Of a stretch of DNA of 64,000 bases, positions 18,782-28,321 are shown piece by piece. The stretch comes from Tepidimicrobium xylanilyticum. Its GTDB lineage: Bacteria > Bacillota > Clostridia > Tissierellales > Tepidimicrobiaceae. The translations under genes were made by a program, and so were the position numbers. Where the stretch lies: contig NZ_FNNG01000010.1 of assembly GCF_900106765.1 (NCBI RefSeq), positions 59,592-123,591 of the forward strand. Reading direction: 5' to 3'. The notes beneath the pieces are model-generated. The model did no database searches, was not told the origin of the DNA, and was given only the letters and a program-made list of their open reading frames with translations. Each line of letters begins with the position of its first letter. The stretch's first letter is position 1.

Positions 18782-19768
18782 ATGGAGAAGAAAGTTGTAT
18801 TTAGCGGTGTTCAGCCTTCAGGCGGACTTACAATAGGAAATTATATAGGAGCTATAAAGAATTGGCTTTCATTACAAGATGATTATGACTGTTATTATTC
18901 CATAGTAGATTTACATGCCATAACCGTTCCTCAAGTACCAAAGGATTTGAGAAAGAATACTTTGGAAGTATTAGCCATATATTTAGCTTGTGGACTTGAT
19001 CCAGAAAAATCGACTATTTTCATCCAATCCCATGTGCCTGCCCATGCGGAGTTGGCTTGGGTATTAAATACTATATCCTACATGGGACAACTAAGTAGGA
19101 TGACCCAGTATAAAGAAAAATCAAAAAAATCGGAAGAAAATCTTAATGCAGGTCTATTTACTTACCCGGTATTGATGGCTGCAGATATCTTATTATATCA
19201 AACTGATTTAGTACCTGTGGGAGAAGATCAAAAGCAGCATATAGAATTGGCTAGGGATTTGGCGGAAAGGTTTAACAACAGGTATAGCCCAACTTTTAAA
19301 GTGCCAGAACCTTTAATTAAAAAGGAAGGTGCAAGGATTATGAGCCTGCAAGATCCAGAAAGTAAAATGTCTAAGTCAGATGAAAATGAAAATGGCTATA
19401 TTTTAATATTAGATAAACCCGATGTCATAAGAAGGAAAATAAAAAGGGCAGTAACTGATTCCATTGGAGAAGTAAAATACAACGATGAGCAGTTGGGGAT
19501 AAAGAATTTAATAACCATCTATAGCGTTTTTTCTGGGGATTCCATTAAAGATGTTGAAAATAGATATGAAGGAATTGGGTATGGAAAGTTTAAGGAAGAT
19601 TTAGCCGAAGTGATTATAGAAGGTCTTAGGCCTATTCAAAAAAAATATGAAGACTTAATGAATAACAAAGAATTCTTGGAAAAGATATATAGAGAAGGAG
19701 CGGAAAGAGCAAGCTTAGTAGCAAATAAGACGTTAAGAAAAGTATATAAGAAAGTGGGATTTATATAA
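18782..19768 (+). CDS. trpS: tryptophanyl-tRNA synthetase
   Basis: Class I synthetase charging tRNA-Trp. It has 328 residues. The HIGH-like signature is within QPSGGLTIGNYIGA, and KMSKS is at 195-199. Starts with ATG after ATAGGAGG. Single-gene transcript under a Trp T-box with UGG specifier, ended by a bidirectional terminator shared with the convergent NlpC/P60 gene. Confidence 0.98.
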   Translation: MEKKVVFSGVQPSGGLTIGNYIGAIKNWLSLQDDYDCYYSIVDLHAITVPQVPKDLRKNTLEVLAIYLACGLDPEKSTIFIQSHVPAHAELAWVLNTISYMGQLSRMTQYKEKSKKSEENLNAGLFTYPVLMAADILLYQTDLVPVGEDQKQHIELARDLAERFNNRYSPTFKVPEPLIKKEGARIMSLQDPESKMSKSDENENGYILILDKPDVIRRKIKRAVTDSIGEVKYNDEQLGIKNLITIYSVFSGDSIKDVENRYEGIGYGKFKEDLAEVIIEGLRPIQKKYEDLMNNKEFLEKIYREGAERASLVANKTLRKVYKKVGFI

Positions 19769-19814
19769 ATATAAGGTGTTTCGATATTCGTTTTCCCAAT
19801 GAATACCAAGCCAA

Positions 19815-19848
19815 CAAAAGGAGATGGTTTTCAAACCATCTCCTTTTG
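19815..19848. terminator. bidirectional terminator between trpS and the NlpC/P60 gene
   Basis: CAAAAGGAGATGGTTT and its exact reverse complement form a 16-bp perfect stem with a 2-nt loop. A-rich and T-rich ends make it work for both convergent genes. It abuts the stop codon of the minus-strand gene. Confidence 0.92.
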
Positions 19849-20817
19849 CTAATATAATCTTCTTCCATATAAAAACCGCTTATTGTAATATTCAGAATCT
19901 AAATCGGAAATAGTAACTCCTCTAGCCTTACCAGAACTGGAATGGATAAATTTACCATTTCCTATATATATACCAGTATGACCAGGGGTAGAACTTCTAG
20001 TACCGGTAAAAATCAATAAATCCCCAATTTGTAAATCTTCTCTATCCACCCTAACTCCATCATTAGCTTGCGTAGATGAGGATCTGGAAATGTTTATTCC
20101 AAATTGCTTATAAACGTATTGGGTAAATCCAGAACAATCAAAGCCCTTGGGACTAGATCCTTTATATACATAAGGACAACCTAGATATTGCATAGCAGTA
20201 GCGACAATTCTTTCACCTAAAGAATTGCTTCTTGAGCTTCCTCTACTTGATCCTATAGTAACTCTTCGTCTATTACCCTTTAAGGCTTCATTTATTGCAT
20301 CAATGGTTTCATCTCCTGCTATTCCATCAACCTTAAGGCCATATATTTTTTGAAAATCCTTAATAGCTTGTCTAGTTTGAGGGCCAAAATATGTAGTACA
20401 CTCATCAATATCTAAAAAACCCAATATTTTTAATCTTTCCTGTAAGGCTTTAACATCTTCTCCCTCATCACCTTCTTTTAGTACTCTCTCATGTACTAAA
20501 GGTTTCAAGTCAATAATTTTCTTTAAAGCCTCAAAGGTTTCAGAACCAAACACTCCATCTGGATTTAATCCGATAAACTCTTGAAATTTTTTAACTGCAT
20601 TAAGAGTTTGGTCTCCATAATATGTAGTAGTTTCCTCAAGGTCTAAGAAATTTAAGTTAATCAAGTGCTGTTGGAGAACTTTTACGTCTTCGTGTTCCAT
20701 ACTATATTTCAATATTTGATCTCCTAATTCTGCTTGTACTAATAGAGGATTGGCAAAAAGGGTTCCAGCTAAAGTAAATGCGACAATCTTTTTCTTCCAG
20801 GAACTGGAATCTGGCAT
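19849..20817 (-). CDS. secreted NlpC/P60 peptidoglycan endopeptidase with two PG-binding domains
   Basis: Cell-wall hydrolase of 322 residues. An N-terminal signal peptide (KKKIVAFTLAGTLFANPLL, cleavage likely after VQA) precedes two peptidoglycan-binding type 1 repeats of about 70 residues each (HEDVKVLQQHLINLNFLD and GEDVKALQERLKILGFLD). A short Ser/Arg linker leads to an NlpC/P60 domain with catalytic Cys228 in GFDCSGFTQY and the expected His in PGHTGIYIG. It probably cuts stem peptides during growth, sporulation or germination. Starts with ATG after AAAGGAG. Alone between a terminator and an AT-rich upstream region containing the palindrome TAGTATATACTA. Confidence 0.94.
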   Translation of the reverse strand: MPDSSSWKKKIVAFTLAGTLFANPLLVQAELGDQILKYSMEHEDVKVLQQHLINLNFLDLEETTTYYGDQTLNAVKKFQEFIGLNPDGVFGSETFEALKKIIDLKPLVHERVLKEGDEGEDVKALQERLKILGFLDIDECTTYFGPQTRQAIKDFQKIYGLKVDGIAGDETIDAINEALKGNRRRVTIGSSRGSSRSNSLGERIVATAMQYLGCPYVYKGSSPKGFDCSGFTQYVYKQFGINISRSSSTQANDGVRVDREDLQIGDLLIFTGTRSSTPGHTGIYIGNGKFIHSSSGKARGVTISDLDSEYYNKRFLYGRRLY

Positions 20818-20962
20818 AAGAACAACTCCTTTATACGCTAGATTTAGTTTTATTTATTAATAGTATATACTAAATAGCAGAATAAATAAAGTGGAAATTG
20901 TAACTATTTTGTAAACACTTTTATCCAACTTTTACATTAAGACTTAATTTAAGGGGATTAAT

Positions 20963-20991
20963 AGGGGAATAACCCATACTGGGTTTCCCCT
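20963..20991 (-). terminator. hairpin after the substrate-binding protein gene
   Basis: AGGGGAA..AACCCA pairs with TGGGTTTCCCCT around a 3-nt loop, about ten bases past the stop codon of the minus-strand lipoprotein gene. No U run follows on that strand, so it may be a weak terminator or an RNA-stabilising hairpin. Confidence 0.45.
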
Positions 20992-20999
20992 CTACAATT

Positions 21000-22010
21000 T
21001 TATTTTTTAATGTTTTCCATAGCTCTAATTGCAAAATCAGTAGTTACTATCTTATCATAGTCTGCTCTTTTATCCAATTCTCCTGCCAGCTCCATTATAT
21101 GCATCATATGCTTTAAACCTTCTTCTGTAATGATTAAATCTGGTTTCCAGCTGTCCTGCTCCCTGTATCTTTCTATAAGCTTAACTAGTATTTCGTGGTC
21201 TGTATCTGGGAATTGAGGTTTTACAGCTTCTGCAATTTCTTCAGTAGTATGGCTCTGAACCCATAACATAGCTTTATAAATGGCATTGGTAAATTTCTGT
21301 ATAATTTGAGGATTTTTTTCTATATAGCTCTTAGTAGCAGAATAACAAGTATAGGGTATATATCCTCCTTCTTTACCAATGGAAGCTACTACATAGCCCT
21401 TTCCTTCCTTTTCTAGGGTAGCTGCTACAGGTTCAAACAAGGTTACGTAGTCACCTTCTCCACCAATAAAAGCTCCTGCAAGAACATCGAATTGGATATC
21501 TGTTCTTAAATTCACATCTACTCCGGGAGTAAGCCCATGTTTTTTTACTACATACTCTAAGGTCATATAGGGCATACCGCCCTTTCTTCCGCCCAATACC
21601 TCCTTTCCTTTAAGTTTATTAAAGGTGAAATCTGGATCTGGTTCTCGTGCTACCAGAAAAGAGCCATCTCTTTGTGTTAATTGGGCAAAGTTTATTGCAT
21701 AGTCCTCTCTCCCTTGGTTATAAACGTATACGGAAGCTTCTGGCCCCATAAAACCAATATCTGCTTCACCACTTAATAAAGCTGCCATACATTTGTCTGC
21801 GCCTTTGCCATCTGTAAGTATGATTTCAAGACCTTCTTCTTCAAAAAAGCCTTGGGTTATTGCAACGTATTGAGGAGTATAAAAAAGGGAGTGGGTAACT
21901 TCTATCAATCTGACTCTTTGGAGTTCACTCTTTTTACATCCCGTTAAACCAATAGATAATATTAAAGCTGTTATTAGGAACAAGGGTATAAATTTAAAAA
22001 CCTTTGACAA
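21000..22010 (-). CDS. orphan ABC transporter substrate-binding lipoprotein (NMT1/TauA type)
   Basis: Periplasmic-binding-fold protein of 336 residues. The lipobox ILSIGLTGC places the lipidated Cys near residue 24, so it is anchored outside the membrane. The mature part starts like NMT1/SsuA/TauA solute-binding proteins: SLFYTPQYVAITQGFFEEEG, then SGEADIGFMGPEASV. Ligands in this family include thiamine precursors, sulfonates and nitrate, and I cannot choose among them. I place the start at TTG after ATAGGAGGG. A longer ORF to 22049 lacks an SD. No permease or ATPase gene is adjacent. Confidence 0.87.
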   Translation of the reverse strand: MSKVFKFIPLFLITALILSIGLTGCKKSELQRVRLIEVTHSLFYTPQYVAITQGFFEEEGLEIILTDGKGADKCMAALLSGEADIGFMGPEASVYVYNQGREDYAINFAQLTQRDGSFLVAREPDPDFTFNKLKGKEVLGGRKGGMPYMTLEYVVKKHGLTPGVDVNLRTDIQFDVLAGAFIGGEGDYVTLFEPVAATLEKEGKGYVVASIGKEGGYIPYTCYSATKSYIEKNPQIIQKFTNAIYKAMLWVQSHTTEEIAEAVKPQFPDTDHEILVKLIERYREQDSWKPDLIITEEGLKHMMHIMELAGELDKRADYDKIVTTDFAIRAMENIKK

Positions 22011-22193
22011 ATGTATCCCTCCTATAATATTATTAATATTGTAAGCCATCTTTATAGCTATAATATTCTGATTATTTTTTTTAGTTACAGTTTAAATATA
22101 TAGTGATGAATAAAAAGATGATAAATTGGGATTCTATTTTAATAATTATTTGAAAATAAATAGATTAATAGATTCTTGAAAAGAGGTTGTGTT

Positions 22194-22730
22194 ATGAATA
22201 TTCCTAATATACTAACTATATTTAGGATCTTGCTTGTACCTATTTATTTGATTCTTTTTTATTCAGCTAATAAAAACCGTATAATTTATGGAGCAATTGT
22301 ATTTATATTAGCCGGAATAAGTGATTTTTTAGATGGACATATTGCAAGAAAGTATGATTTGAAAACTAAATTGGGTGCAGCTTTAGATCCATTAGCGGAT
22401 AAATTGATGACTTTTGCAGTACTTATAAGTTTTACTACAGAAGGTCTTATACCGTTTTGGGTTTTGCTAATTATGGGAGCCAAAGAAGGATTAATGATTA
22501 TAGGTGGGTTTATGCTATATCTTTTAAAGGATAAAAAAGTTCTTCCCTCTAATAAATATGGGAAAATTGCCACGTTTTCCTTTTATGTTGCAATCTTATC
22601 TATAGTATTTAAATTTCCTGACCCTAATATAACTAAGATATTGATTTTAGTTACGGTGGTTTTAAACATGTTGGCATTTATAAACTATTTAATTATTTTC
22701 CTGTCTAAAGATAGTAAAAACTATATTTGA
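22194..22730 (+). CDS. pgsA: CDP-diacylglycerol-glycerol-3-phosphate 3-phosphatidyltransferase
   Basis: Integral membrane enzyme of phosphatidylglycerol synthesis, using CDP-diacylglycerol and glycerol-3-phosphate. It has 178 residues with about five hydrophobic helices. The CDP-alcohol phosphotransferase signature DG-x2-AR-x8-G-x3-D-x3-D is complete (DFLDGHIARKYDLKTKLG, AALDPLADK). Starts at ATG after AAAAGAGG. A GTG- or TTG-initiated extension upstream would include the SD. The valS promoter begins 5 bp after its stop. Confidence 0.93.
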   Translation: MNIPNILTIFRILLVPIYLILFYSANKNRIIYGAIVFILAGISDFLDGHIARKYDLKTKLGAALDPLADKLMTFAVLISFTTEGLIPFWVLLIMGAKEGLMIIGGFMLYLLKDKKVLPSNKYGKIATFSFYVAILSIVFKFPDPNITKILILVTVVLNMLAFINYLIIFLSKDSKNYI

Positions 22731-22734
22731 TTTA

Positions 22735-22763
22735 TTGACAAAGATAAACATTATCTGTATAAT
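22735..22763 (+). promoter_or_regulatory. promoter of the valS T-box transcript
   Basis: TTGACA and TATAAT are separated by 17 bp: a consensus sigma-A promoter directly after pgsA. Confidence 0.88.
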
Positions 22764-22777
22764 AATTTCTAACAATT

Positions 22778-23013
22778 CCATATGATACGATGAGGAAGAG
22801 GAGTAGGTAACTAACCTAGACAGAGAAAAAGCCCTTGGCTGAGAGGCTTTCATAGGCAATGGTTACTGAAGGTAGCTTCTTAGTATTCTAGCTGAAAACA
22901 GTAGGCTAGAACGGTTTATCCGTTATATAGAATAAGTGCCATAATATTTTTGTGGAATTAAGGTGGTACCGCGAATTACCCTTCGTCCTTAAACTATAAG
23001 ACGAAGGGTTTTT
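22778..23013 (+). promoter_or_regulatory. valine T-box riboswitch
   Basis: Stem I has AGTAGG on the 5' side and GAAG-GUA-GCU on the specifier side, with GUA (Val) at 22872-22874. The T-box is AAGGTGGTACCGCG, and the terminator pairs ACCCTTCGTC with GACGAAGGGT before a U run. The codon matches downstream valS. Confidence 0.94.
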
Positions 23014-23052
23014 AATTATAGATTAATAAAGGAAAGAATAGGAGGGTTAGAC

Positions 23053-25704
23053 ATGATAGAGAATTTGTCAAAAACCTACAATCCAAAAGATTTTGAAGAT
23101 AGATTATATAAGTTTTGGAAAGAAAAAGAGTATTTTAAAGCCCACATAAATTATGATAAAGAACCATATACCATTATGATGCCTCCACCAAATGTTACTG
23201 GAAATCTTCACATGGGTCATGCTCTAAACAATACTATTCAAGACATCCTTATACGCTGGAAGAGGATGCAGGGATATGAGGTATTATGGCTACCAGGAAC
23301 GGACCACGCCAGCATTTCTACAGAAGCAAAAGTAGTAGAAAAAATTAGATCAGAGGGTAAAACCAAAGAAGAGTTAGGCAGAGATAATTTTTTAAAAGAA
23401 GCTTGGGAGTGGACCAAAAAATATGGAGGAAATATAAATAACCAATTGGAAAAGTTGGGAGTTTCCTGCGATTGGAGTAGAGAAAGATTTACATTAGATG
23501 AAAGTTTGAGCAATGCTGTAAAAGAGGTATTCATTAGATTATATGAAAAAGGTTTAATATATAGGGGTAATAGGATAATCAATTGGTGTCCAGACTGCAA
23601 AACGGCTATTTCAGATGCAGAAGTAGACCATGAGGAAACTTCTGGACATATATGGCATATAAGGTATCCGATAAAGAATGAAGATGAGTTCATTGTTATT
23701 GCTACTACGAGACCTGAAACCATGTTGGGAGATTTGGCAGTTGCAGTAAATCCCAAAGATGAGAGGTATGTGAACTTTATTGGAAAGACAGCCATACTTC
23801 CACTGGTTAATAGGGAAATACCAATTATTGCCGACGAATATGTAGAGATGGATTTTGGCACTGGAGCTGTTAAAATAACACCTTCTCACGACCCAAACGA
23901 TTTTGAGGTAGGGTTAAGACATAATTTAGGTCATTTAATAATAATGAATGAAGATGGAACTATTAATGAAAATGGCGGGAAATATAATGGATTAGATAGA
24001 TATGTAGCTAGGAAGTTGATTGTAGAGGACCTTGAAAAAGAAGGTTATTTAGTAGAAATTAAAGAACATGTCCATAGTGTTGGACATTGTGAAAGATGTA
24101 AAACCGTTGTAGAACCACTAATATCCAAACAATGGTTTGTCAAGATGGAACCTTTAGCTAAACCAGCTCTAGATGCTTATAAGGAAGGAAAATTAAGATT
24201 TATTCCAGAAAGGTTTGGAAAAATTTACACCCATTGGTTAGAAGGTATTAAGGATTGGTGTATATCGAGGCAACTTTGGTGGGGGCATAGACTACCTGTA
24301 TACTATTGTAAAGACTGCGGTGAGGTAATAGTCACGAGAGAAGAACCAGAAAGATGTACTAAATGTAATAGTACCAATATGTATCAAGATTCAGACACAT
24401 TAGATACTTGGTTCTCATCTGCTCTATGGCCTTTTTCAACTTTAGGCTGGCCAGAAGAAACGGAAGATTATAAGTATTTCTTCCCTACGGATGTTTTGGT
24501 AACGGGTTACGATATCATTTTCTTCTGGGTAATTAGGATGGTATTTTCAAGTATAGAACAAACAGGAAAAGTGCCTTTCAATGATGTATTCTTAACAGGG
24601 CTTGTTAGGGATTCGGAAGGTAGGAAGATGAGCAAATCCTTAGGGAATGGCATTGACCCATTAGATGTAATTGAAGAATATGGTGCTGATGCTCTAAGAT
24701 TTACTTTAGTTACCGGAAATACACCAGGAAACGATATGAGGTTCCATATGGAAAGGGTAGAAGCTAATAGAAATTTTGCCAATAAACTGTGGAATGCAAC
24801 TAGGTTTGTATTGATGAATTTAGATGAAAAAGTAGTTTTAGAAGATATCAGCCCAAATTTATTAGAGGAAGAAGATAAGTGGATATTGTCTAGGATAAAT
24901 AGGGTTATTAAAGAAGTTACTGATAATCTCAATAAATATGAGATAGGAATGGCAGCTCAAAGAATTTACGATTTTATATGGGATGAGTACTGTGACTGGT
25001 ATATTGAAATGGTAAAGCCTAGACTATATGGTGATGACAAGGAAAGCAAAGAAACAGCTCAAAAAGTATTACTCCATGTACTTGAAAACATACTAAAATT
25101 ACTACATCCTTTCATGCCCTTTATTACCGAGGAAATATGGGGGCATTTACCTAGAAGGGAAGAAGCTTTAATCGTAAGTCCTTGGCCTAAATACAATGAA
25201 AATAAAGTAAATGTTCAAGCTGAAATAAAAATGGCCTATATAATGGAAGCCATTAAAGGAATAAGAAATGCAAGACAGGAAATGAATATAGCACCGTCAA
25301 GAAAGGCTACTTTAATATTTGTAACCAAGGATGAGGATATAAAAGATATTATAGATTACGGAAAGAGATACTTTACCAACCTAGCTAGCGGAGAAACTAT
25401 AATAATACAAGAAGATAGGGACAATTTAGGAGAAGATAATATATCCGTAGTACTAAACAAGTGTGAAATATTCATTCCATTAAAGGATTTAGTGGATATA
25501 GATAAGGAAATTGAGAGATTGGAAAAGGAAAAAGAAAAATTAGAAGAAGAACTAAAAAGAGTTAGAGGAAAACTATCCAATCGAGGCTTTATTGAAAAAG
25601 CACCACAAGAAGTTGTAGATAAGGAAAGGTCAAAGGAAAAACAATATCAAGATATGATGGATAAGGTATTGGAAAGGTTGAAAAACTTAAAAGCAAGTAA
25701 GTAA
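23053..25704 (+). CDS. valS: valyl-tRNA synthetase
   Basis: Class I synthetase charging tRNA-Val, with an editing domain against mischarged threonine. It is 883 residues, the usual Firmicute length. The HIGH motif is HMGH in [16 protein letters not shown] near residue 55. [14 protein letters not shown] lies near residue 525, and metal-binding-type cysteines occur in HCERCKT and KDCGEV..CTKC. The C-terminus is a coiled-coil arm ([19 protein letters not shown]). Starts with ATG after AGGAGGG. Controlled by the Val T-box. Confidence 0.98.
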   Translation: MIENLSKTYNPKDFEDRLYKFWKEKEYFKAHINYDKEPYTIMMPPPNVTGNLHMGHALNNTIQDILIRWKRMQGYEVLWLPGTDHASISTEAKVVEKIRSEGKTKEELGRDNFLKEAWEWTKKYGGNINNQLEKLGVSCDWSRERFTLDESLSNAVKEVFIRLYEKGLIYRGNRIINWCPDCKTAISDAEVDHEETSGHIWHIRYPIKNEDEFIVIATTRPETMLGDLAVAVNPKDERYVNFIGKTAILPLVNREIPIIADEYVEMDFGTGAVKITPSHDPNDFEVGLRHNLGHLIIMNEDGTINENGGKYNGLDRYVARKLIVEDLEKEGYLVEIKEHVHSVGHCERCKTVVEPLISKQWFVKMEPLAKPALDAYKEGKLRFIPERFGKIYTHWLEGIKDWCISRQLWWGHRLPVYYCKDCGEVIVTREEPERCTKCNSTNMYQDSDTLDTWFSSALWPFSTLGWPEETEDYKYFFPTDVLVTGYDIIFFWVIRMVFSSIEQTGKVPFNDVFLTGLVRDSEGRKMSKSLGNGIDPLDVIEEYGADALRFTLVTGNTPGNDMRFHMERVEANRNFANKLWNATRFVLMNLDEKVVLEDISPNLLEEEDKWILSRINRVIKEVTDNLNKYEIGMAAQRIYDFIWDEYCDWYIEMVKPRLYGDDKESKETAQKVLLHVLENILKLLHPFMPFITEEIWGHLPRREEALIVSPWPKYNENKVNVQAEIKMAYIMEAIKGIRNARQEMNIAPSRKATLIFVTKDEDIKDIIDYGKRYFTNLASGETIIIQEDRDNLGEDNISVVLNKCEIFIPLKDLVDIDKEIERLEKEKEKLEEELKRVRGKLSNRGFIEKAPQEVVDKERSKEKQYQDMMDKVLERLKNLKASK

Positions 25705-25707
25705 ATT

Positions 25708-25728
25708 TAGGGTGGAGTATCCACCCTA
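25708..25728 (+). terminator. hairpin between valS and folC
   Basis: TAGGGTGGA and TCCACCCTA form a perfect 9-bp stem with a 3-nt loop. Only TT-AAAA follows, so termination may be partial, letting some transcription into folC 30 bp downstream. Confidence 0.5.
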
Positions 25729-25756
25729 TTAAAACGGATTGAAGCGAGGGAAGGAT

Positions 25757-27052
25757 ATGAATTATATAGAAGCATTAAACTATATAAATGATAAAGAAAA
25801 ATATGGTTCAAGATTGGGATTAGATGTAATAGGGAAATTACTAGATTTACTTGGGAATCCCCATTTGGATATGAAGTATATCCATATAGCTGGAACTAAT
25901 GGTAAGGGGTCTACTTCAGCATATATGGCTACTATATTAAAAGAAGCGGGTTATAAGGTAGGCTTATTTACATCTCCTTATTTAGAAAGGTTTAATGAGA
26001 GAATATCCATAAATGGAAGGGATATTCCAGATGAGAGATTAGCTAAAATAACCCAGCGGATAAAAGAAAAAATAGAAATAATGTTAAAGGGAGGCTTTGA
26101 ACATCCGACAACATTTGAAATAATTACAGCCATTGCTTTTGTTTACTTTAAAGAAGAAAATGTAGATTTTGTAGTACTGGAGGTTGGTCTAGGTGGGAGG
26201 TCTGATTCTACTAACATAATTAGTGATTCTTGTGCTTCCGTTATAACTACAATAGATTATGACCATACTGATGTGTTAGGTGATACATTGGCTAAAATAG
26301 CGTATGAAAAAGCTGGAATAATTAAGGAAAATGGGCTTGTAATCTCCTATCCTCAAGAAGAGGAGGCCATTAAAACCATAGAAAGAGTAGCAGCGGAAAA
26401 GAAGGCAAAACTATACGTTTGCCCTATGAACCAGGTAGAAATAGTTCACTTAAGCGATAAAGGTGGAGTGTTTAATTTTGAATATGATAGCAAAATATTC
26501 AAAGATATAGAAATCAGTTTATTAGGTGAACATCAAGTATACAATGCTGCTTTAGCTTTTATGACTAGCCTAATTTTAAATGAAGAAGGTATAATCCAAA
26601 TTGAAGAGGAGCACATTAGAAACGGCCTTAAAAAAACTAGATGGCCAGGTAGATTAGAAGTTTTAAAGAGAGGGCCTATTTTCCTAATTGATGGTGCCCA
26701 TAATCTACAAGGGGCTAAGACTTTAGCAAGTAGCTTAAATCTATTCCAATATAAAAGGTTAATTCTTGGCATAGCCATACTAAAAGATAAGGATGTAGAA
26801 AACATCATTAAAACTTTAGCTCCTTTAGCGAATGAAATAGTTGTTACAGAAGTAAACATGCCTAGAAAGATGAAGGCAGAAGATTTAGAAAAGGTAATAA
26901 AGAAATATAACGAAAACACTGTTGTCGAAAATGATATGAAAAAGGCTGTAGATAAGGCTTATGAATTAGCAGAGGAAGAAGATTTAATAGTTTTTAGTGG
27001 TTCATTGTATTTAATCGGAGATATTAGAAAATTGATAAAAGAAAATAATTAG
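25757..27052 (+). CDS. folC: folylpolyglutamate synthase/dihydrofolate synthase
   Basis: Mur-ligase family enzyme adding glutamate to folates (and often to dihydropteroate). It is 431 residues long. IAGTNGKGSTSAYMA is the ATP loop, TSPYLERFNERI lies in the folate site, and LEVGLGGRSDSTN and DYDHTDVLGDT bind metal and nucleotide. The start is ATG after GAGGGAAGG. A TTG 18 bp upstream would put the SD inside the gene. The usual Firmicute valS-folC order is kept. Ends before a hairpin that overlaps the next gene's RBS. Confidence 0.96.
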   Translation: MNYIEALNYINDKEKYGSRLGLDVIGKLLDLLGNPHLDMKYIHIAGTNGKGSTSAYMATILKEAGYKVGLFTSPYLERFNERISINGRDIPDERLAKITQRIKEKIEIMLKGGFEHPTTFEIITAIAFVYFKEENVDFVVLEVGLGGRSDSTNIISDSCASVITTIDYDHTDVLGDTLAKIAYEKAGIIKENGLVISYPQEEEAIKTIERVAAEKKAKLYVCPMNQVEIVHLSDKGGVFNFEYDSKIFKDIEISLLGEHQVYNAALAFMTSLILNEEGIIQIEEEHIRNGLKKTRWPGRLEVLKRGPIFLIDGAHNLQGAKTLASSLNLFQYKRLILGIAILKDKDVENIIKTLAPLANEIVVTEVNMPRKMKAEDLEKVIKKYNENTVVENDMKKAVDKAYELAEEEDLIVFSGSLYLIGDIRKLIKENN

Positions 27053-27065
27053 CATATTTAATTTC

Positions 27066-27099
27066 CCCATAGAATACACATTCTATGGGAGGTTTTTTT
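27066..27099 (+). terminator. terminator that overlaps the RBS of the next gene
   Basis: CCCATAGAAT pairs perfectly with ATTCTATGGG around ACAC, followed by AGG and seven T. The GGGAGG at the 3' foot is the SD of the small gene starting at 27100. The element can therefore terminate the folC transcript and hide part of that SD in read-through RNA. Confidence 0.8.
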
Positions 27100-27321
27100 A
27101 TGAACAAGGTGAAAATATTAGCCTATACCTATTTAACTAATGAACAGTTAATAGATTTTACTTTAGAAGAAATAGAGAATTTAAAAAAATTATCTGAATT
27201 GCTTGACCCTACTGAATATGAAAATAGACTTCATTTGGTAAACCAATTGATTATGGAAGTTAAAAGGAGAAATTTATCCATTAAAAAACCCTTATTGGCT
27301 ATGAGGATTTTAAGCTGGTAA
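27100..27321 (+). CDS. small conserved-looking hypothetical protein
   Basis: A 73-residue soluble protein of unknown function: MNKVKILAYTYLTNEQLIDF, then a charged helical middle and LLAMRILSW at the end. No signal peptide, cysteine motif or known domain. The ATG with GGGAGG at suitable spacing, and codon use like the neighbours, argue that it is real. Its SD is in the foot of a terminator hairpin. A strong hairpin covering the next gene's start follows immediately. Confidence 0.65.
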   Translation: MNKVKILAYTYLTNEQLIDFTLEEIENLKKLSELLDPTEYENRLHLVNQLIMEVKRRNLSIKKPLLAMRILSW

Positions 27322-27323
27322 AA

Positions 27324-27390
27324 AATATTTCACCTTAATCCATGTATAAGCATAGATTAACTTATATACAATGGATGGAGGTGAAATATT
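27324..27390 (+). promoter_or_regulatory. long hairpin covering the SD and start of the beta-propeller gene
   Basis: AATATTTCACCT (27324-27335) is the exact complement of AGGTGAAATATT (27379-27390). Inside it ATCCAT pairs with ATGGAT and GTATA with TATAC. The right arm holds GGAGGTG and the first two bases of the TTG start. Folded RNA would block initiation. No U run follows, so it is not a usual terminator. Confidence 0.7.
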
Positions 27391-28321
27391 GTTATTCAAG
27401 GGCAAAGTGTTGGTAGCTAATACTGGAGAGGATTCATTAACTTTTATAGACTTTGATAATAATAGGATAGAATCTATAGATTTAAGGGAAATTTTACATT
27501 TAAATTATAAAAAGATGTCCATCTTGAGAGGTGAGCTAATTGGTCCTTATGAAATGGCAATTAATAAGGGATACGTTTATTGTACTAATATTTTCGATGA
27601 CTCGGTCTTTAAAATGGATATAGAAAATAAGGTATTATTGGATACATTGGCTGTAGGCAGTTATCCTACTTGTATTAAATATTTCAACGAACATCTTTTT
27701 ATAGCCAATACTGATTCAAACTCCATCTCTATAGTAGATGAGAAGACATTTACATTAGCCGAAAATATTCCTGTAGGAGAAAAGCCAACTCATATAGAAA
27801 TAGATGAAGTAAATAATAACATATATGTGGTCAACAGTAATGGGTATTGTATGGATATAATAAGCTTAAAGGCATATGAACAGCGTAGTATAAGATTAAA
27901 AAATAATCCTATTAAAATCAGTATATCTGAAAATAAAATATATATTTTATCAAATGTTAATAATGGGTTAATAAATAATAGTAATATAACAATTGTAAAT
28001 TTAGATAATTATGAAGAAGAAAATTGTATGGAAATGGAAGGGATTTTCAGCAATATGTTGAAAATTAATAATGAAGAAATGATATTTATAACTAGTATGG
28101 AGGATGGTTTTTTATATAGAGTGGACCTAGAAAGAAAAAAACTATTGAGCAGAATCTATCTAAAGGGGATGCCCAATAAAATGGAATGGGATAGAAACCA
28201 GATTTTATATATTACAAATATTTCCACCAACATGCTTACTTTATTCCGTATTGACCAGAATAAAGTAATAAAGAACATAAAAGTTGGGAAAGAGCCCAAT
28301 GGAATATTATTATTCAACTGA
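27389..28321 (+). CDS. YncE-like beta-propeller repeat protein
   Basis: A 310-residue protein of repeated blades with the pattern VANTGEDSLTFID, IANTDSNSISIVD and VVNSNGYCMDII, as in YVTN/YncE beta-propellers. There is no signal peptide or lipobox, so it is probably cytoplasmic or packed in the spore. The partner is unknown. The likely start is TTG with GGAGGTG 6 nt before. An ATG 18 bp upstream would place the SD inside the ORF. The start lies in a long hairpin. The 3' end overlaps the convergent DUF4364 gene by 12 bp. Confidence 0.8.
   Translation: MLFKGKVLVANTGEDSLTFIDFDNNRIESIDLREILHLNYKKMSILRGELIGPYEMAINKGYVYCTNIFDDSVFKMDIENKVLLDTLAVGSYPTCIKYFNEHLFIANTDSNSISIVDEKTFTLAENIPVGEKPTHIEIDEVNNNIYVVNSNGYCMDIISLKAYEQRSIRLKNNPIKISISENKIYILSNVNNGLINNSNITIVNLDNYEEENCMEMEGIFSNMLKINNEEMIFITSMEDGFLYRVDLERKKLLSRIYLKGMPNKMEWDRNQILYITNISTNMLTLFRIDQNKVIKNIKVGKEPNGILLFN

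Noticed and set aside
23238..23861. 207-codon ORF opposite valS
   Set aside because: Fully inside the valS coding region on the other strand. No SD.
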